Part shown: piece by piece, positions 60,201-64,000 of the stretch | Layout of the letters: every line of letters begins with the position of its first letter | How positions within the stretch are numbered: the first letter of the stretch is position 1 | From: Lineus longissimus | Lineage: Eukaryota; Nemertea; Pilidiophora; Heteronemertea; Lineidae | NCBI RefSeq assembly: GCF_910592395.1 | Contig: NC_088311.1 | Location: 23,034,646-23,098,645, forward strand | Length of the DNA: 64,000 bases | Direction: 5' to 3' | Made by a program: the position numbers and the translations under genes | Notes under the pieces: generated by a model | Seen by the model: the letters and a program-made list of their open reading frames with translations, nothing else | Told to the model about the DNA's origin: nothing | Database searches by the model: none

Positions 60201-61288
60201 ACCGAATTGTCTCCAGTAAAGTCACGCACCTTGATATAGTCATAAATCTTTTTAGCACTGTATTCCATGACCGCTAGGATAGACGCAGAAGTAGCGTTTA
60301 TCACCACATTCATATCCTTAAACCGGTCCAATTCAAACACACTGGCACGCGACATGATAACTTGACATGTTAGGTCGTTTGGGTCATACAGCCACGTGAG
60401 GAATTTCGTGTCAGCGAGAGGGCTTTCCTCACTGATAGGTCTGGGCAAGAAGATAAAGCTGATATCAGTGAAATCTTCGTCTCTGGTCCCCCAGGGTTCT
60501 GTTCGCTCCTCTTCTTTGTCTTCAACGTAGAGACCGGCGGGAACACATGCAATAAGGACATCATATCGTGTTTCAGAAATCAGCAGGATCTCTGTTCTGT
60601 ACATCCCGGCTGAAAGGCTCTCAAAACGCACACGCTGCGGAAGTTTGAAATTTTCATAAACCTGCTGTAATGTGTAAGACGTCCCATCTTCAACGATGGT
60701 GAAGTCTCCTCTTTGCGTCATTGGGACTGGAACAGTTTTATCAATCGCTTTCAAATAGCAGGTTATGCAGCCATTTTCAGGACTCCTCAATTCGATTGTT
60801 TCTCCACTCTTCACTATTTCATTCCCCGCAGTAAAGGTTTTATCAGGCATTGCATATCTCGGGTGGAACTTCCACAGATCTTCCATTGTGGTGTAGACTT
60901 GTTCCTCACTTTGAATGCGCAAAATTTTGACCCGACTCGCATGCCGCAATTCTCCCATCGTTGACAGTGGAATTAAGTACCTTGGCGTGGCTTTCTTTAT
61001 CATTTCCGCAATCGAAGTGTTGAAATATTCCTCCCATGGACATGCTGCAATACGCTTGAAACTTCGCACACCAAGCCCAACTAACGCCTCGCCAGCACAG
61101 AATGAGACACTTTCTCCGTCTCCCAACCACCCTTCTTCTGGCATGATCATTTTCGGCCATTCTGTACCAAATGCCATCAATTCCTCTAGAGTGTAAAAAA
61201 CTTCTCGTTCATCTGACCATTTTAGATTTTGCAGTATTTCTTTCTGCCACTTCCAAGCCCCCTTGGACCATTCCTCTGACCTTGGCAT
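57295..61288 (-). CDS. Array copy E: CABIT-SAM adaptor with a mobile repeat in its intron
   Basis: Exons 60124-61288 (1165 nt) and 57295-58289 (995 nt), 719 aa, intact. The CABIT exon resembles copy A in places (ELRSPENGC, EERTEPWGTRDED, LADTKFLTWLYDP), while the second exon follows the B-D plan with its own variants (EELAEQLKRNRIDGEFF, SLPPKPVRRHN). The class II SH3 ligand pattern PxxPxR (PPKPVR) is intact here, unlike B-D. The intron is enlarged by the 1.1-kb repeat at 58301-59427, which begins about 11 bp from the exon 2 acceptor. Whether splicing is affected cannot be judged. Confidence 0.84.
58301..59427 (-). mobile_element. 1.1-kb mobile repeat, copy 2, in the copy E intron
   Basis: Nearly identical in reverse complement to 27601-28716, including the GGACGACGG run (59330-59390) and the terminal hairpin GCTCACCTCT-GCTA-AGAGGTGAGC at about 59399-59424. 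The empty site in copies B-D reads ATATAGGAAAAGGAACCC; here the repeat separates ATATAG from GAGGAACCC. No clear target duplication is visible. No transposase is encoded. Confidence 0.85.
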
Positions 61289-62876
61289 CGTGAAAACCTT
61301 AGGTTGGTTACTCTTAGTGAAAACAAAGTCTCCAAAGTTGCTGAAGTCACTTGTGCAATGCCAGGTGAAGTACAAGAGACAAGTCACTGACAGCGATGAT
61401 CGATGTACGAGTAGTTACTATATTGTAATGTATCTGTAAGGCACTGTAATGGTAACAGAATGAGACACTGATGGTGAAGTTCCAATAGTTCCACTGGAGA
61501 TGGTTCCAAGTTCCACTGGAGATGTACAAAATATACCAAAGCACTAATGCTGATGAAACAATTCGCCACCAATAACTACACAGAGTCCAATAGCGGTAAA
61601 TGTGGAAGTCACTGAATATTTGAGTTAGTGAAAGTATCCAATGACGTCTCCAGACAATCATGACATGTATGTATAATCAAAAAACATTCCTCACTATGAT
61701 AAAAAATATAGGCCGACACGAATTATTGTTATTTGTCTTGTGTAGAAAGTGTCAATAGACATACATGTAGCAGAAATACGATATCGAGATGAACCAGGAC
61801 GGTTAATCATCCCCTTCATCATAAAATGAAACAATTCACATGAACAATCCAATGAACATTTGATTGAGTTGGGGCGCGCCGCCTGGGACCGCAGCCTCTA
61901 ATGGACGTACACAGGCGTCTCGAGATAATGCTGCACCGACTTTAGTCACGTTTATTGAGCTTCTGCATGGAGGACAGTTAATAAATGAATCAGAAAACGT
62001 ACACAGATCTTCTTACCAGATTAGAGGCCCGTATTCCTGCTTTTAGGTTATTAATATATGTACCAGTCCTCGTAGAAGAGACATAAAGCTCCACATCAAA
62101 TCAGGTTTCATTAAAATTGAGCCATCCAATGCAGAAATCATATTTAAATGTTTTTGTGCGACAGGTTTGGTTCGTTTTCTGAGTCAGCTGGCGGGTGTAC
62201 TTAACAGATAAGGCTAATGTTGACATCATTAGAGAAATTTGGCTGTACTACCTCACCTTGGTATTTCGTAGCTTAAAGCTAGAAGTACAGTTGATAATTC
62301 AAGTATGGTATACATACATGCATAAGAGACAATTTTCTGTACAAACAATCGATTTTTGAAATATTTAAATTGTAGTCCTGTAGGTTTGTACAATACATGT
62401 ATATAAAATCTAAATCATACAATTTGTGGGCGGTTTTTTGTCATTAAGATCTATCGGAGGTCGAAAATCTAGATAAGTTTCTGATAAGATTATTAGTTAA
62501 GATCTACGTGTCAGCTTCATGTACATGTACATGTACATGTAATTAGTGTCAGAAGATTGATGTGTCGGAGACTGGACCACCAGGCGGACATCGATGAAGC
62601 AATGCAAGCTGAAGGAACGGAACTTGCCCAATTTAAGCAGAACACACATGTAATTATTTTCTTATATCATTATTAATGGGTGAAAAGATGGTAAAAGTTT
62701 TTGGGTGCTTGATTAGGTATGTTGGTCTCATGACTGACCTTATTTTTCCCCAGGCCCGAGACGGAAGTTTTTGAAAGTACAATGCAGCTATTCAGTGTCC
62801 TATTTTAGCCGAAAATCCTGCTGTCCTTATTATATCGGCATTGCACTATACAGAAAATGATGCATGATCAGGATTA
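61289..62876. other. Upstream region of copy E and unique spacer
   Basis: About 61289-61850 is array spacer upstream of E, diverged from both spacer types. From about 61850 to 62690 the sequence is mostly unique, with a (CATGTA)n run at about 62518-62541. The spacer element GATTAGGTATGTTGGTCTCA recurs at about 62710. No gene is seen. Confidence 0.5.
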
Positions 62877-64000
62877 ATGAAAAAGTCATCTATGCATCAA
62901 AATAATATATGTTTATTTCGAACAAACTTCCTTGTTTCTATAAGCGTTTACAATGTACAGCCACGATTCGATTCATGCATCGGTCAAAATAGCATTACAA
63001 AACGAAGCATAACCGCTCACCCCATTGACGTTAAAGGGGAGATGATATGGAAAGGACCTAAGTTGACCAGAACAATCCCAAAACCACCGATGCACCGAAG
63101 AAAAATTGACTCGTTGAGATGAAAATGTCACCCCAAAATTAACCGAAACCAAATTGAAGATGGCTGCCGTGGTGGCCATATTGAATATCAAATTGCATCG
63201 ATTTTTGAAAGGAACCTTCCCCTTATCACTCCAACACTGAAGAAAAATGAGCTCGATGAGATGAAGTGTTCACCTTGCGCACAGTAAACCACATTCAAGA
63301 TGGCTGTGGTGGCCATATTGAATATGGGATCGCTCGGAATCCATCTTGTTATTGCATTGTCACCAATGTGTGAGTCAGTTTGAACTTGAACTCAAGAGAC
63401 ACATTTGAGTTATTAAAGACCTATCGAAGGAGGAGAGTTTTAAAAGGTTTGTTCAATATATCACAGGTCTATTTTATACTAAAGGGAAATACCTTTGTAA
63501 CATGCTTTTGTAGACAACAATTACATTATATGTGATCTGGTGAATGCGCTAAAATAGCCATCATTGGCTTTTTCGTGTCAGACGAGTCTGGGATCCCAAC
63601 AGGTGAACAGTATAGATGTATATGTGAGTACATATGGTGACACGTGGCAGATATAAATGAAGGATTATTTCAAGACCAATCATGAGTCAAGGTGAAGCTC
63701 AAAGACGACGCTGCAGTTGCCTCAAATGGACAGCCGACTGGAGAAGAAATTGAGGCTATCCAAAAGAGATCTGGCGCCATAGGTGAAGCAGCTTGGTCTG
63801 ACCTGGGGAAACATCTACAGTGAAGATACCACCTGAACAGGATAACACTGATGACGTATGCTTTTGTACGATGTAGACGGCACTTTCATTTGAAAGGAAT
63901 TTACTTCTTGATACAATTTATGTCCATTTGTATTATGTCATCAGTAATGCTACTGCCTTCATCTACACATAGTTGTGCGCCTTGGTGGCACAAAGAGTAG
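62877..64000 (-). repeat. 3' flank of a further array copy beyond the right edge
   Basis: This stretch matches, in order, the 3' flanks of copies B-E: TTTATTTCGAACAAACTTCC (about 62910), GGTCAAAATAGCATT (62980), AAGATGGCTG...GTGGCCATATTGAATAT, AATATATCACAGGTCTATTT (63457) and GATGTAGACGGCACTTTCAT (63869). In copy B the last block lies about 200 bp from the stop codon, so a second exon would be expected just beyond 64000. The final about 35 bp diverge. Confidence 0.7.

Overview
The window is nuclear DNA from a marine-invertebrate-like bilaterian animal. It has AT-rich non-coding DNA, short GT-AG introns, single-copy metazoan housekeeping genes with conserved exon phases, and a mobile repeat with a CGTCGTC-rich end of a kind I associate with marine invertebrate genomes. 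A spiralian or an invertebrate deuterostome would fit. The sequence does not let me name the species.

The left half (1-31 kb) is a compact gene neighbourhood. An EH-domain, intersectin/EPS15-like endocytic gene runs off the left edge on the minus strand (seven exons visible, 1-9831). RCL1 (18S rRNA processing, minus, nine exons, 375 aa) and ERCC8/CSA (transcription-coupled repair WD40 protein, plus, five exons, 405 aa) are head to head with about 330 bp between their start codons. HDAC3 (minus, twelve exons, 433 aa) is head to head with a CABIT-SAM adaptor gene (plus, three exons, 682 aa), again with about 350 bp between starts. The RCL1, ERCC8, HDAC3 and CABIT-SAM models close in frame across every junction I worked out by hand.

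The right half (about 34-64 kb) is a tandem array of five minus-strand genes of the same CABIT-SAM family. Each has a 1165-nt CABIT exon, a phase-1 intron and, in four copies, a 995-nt second exon. The second exon encodes a basic, Ser/Pro-rich linker, a run of seven-residue QGQ repeats and a C-terminal SAM-like domain resembling that of GAREM. Copies B, C and D are nearly identical, E is more diverged, and A has a 468-bp internal in-frame duplication and a broken SAM end. Long 3' flanks and upstream spacers are repeated with the genes. Sequence at the right edge matches the 3' flank of a further copy, so the array continues outside the window.

Mobile and simple repeats decorate the array. A 1.1-kb repeat sits in the equivalent intron of the plus-strand relative and of copy E. 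A 0.63-kb foldback insertion flanked by TTAA separates B and C. The array proteins look like intracellular adaptors (GAREM/THEMIS type, receptor-kinase or immune signalling). That role is inferred from the domains; what the sequence shows is a locally expanding, gene-converting CABIT-SAM family.
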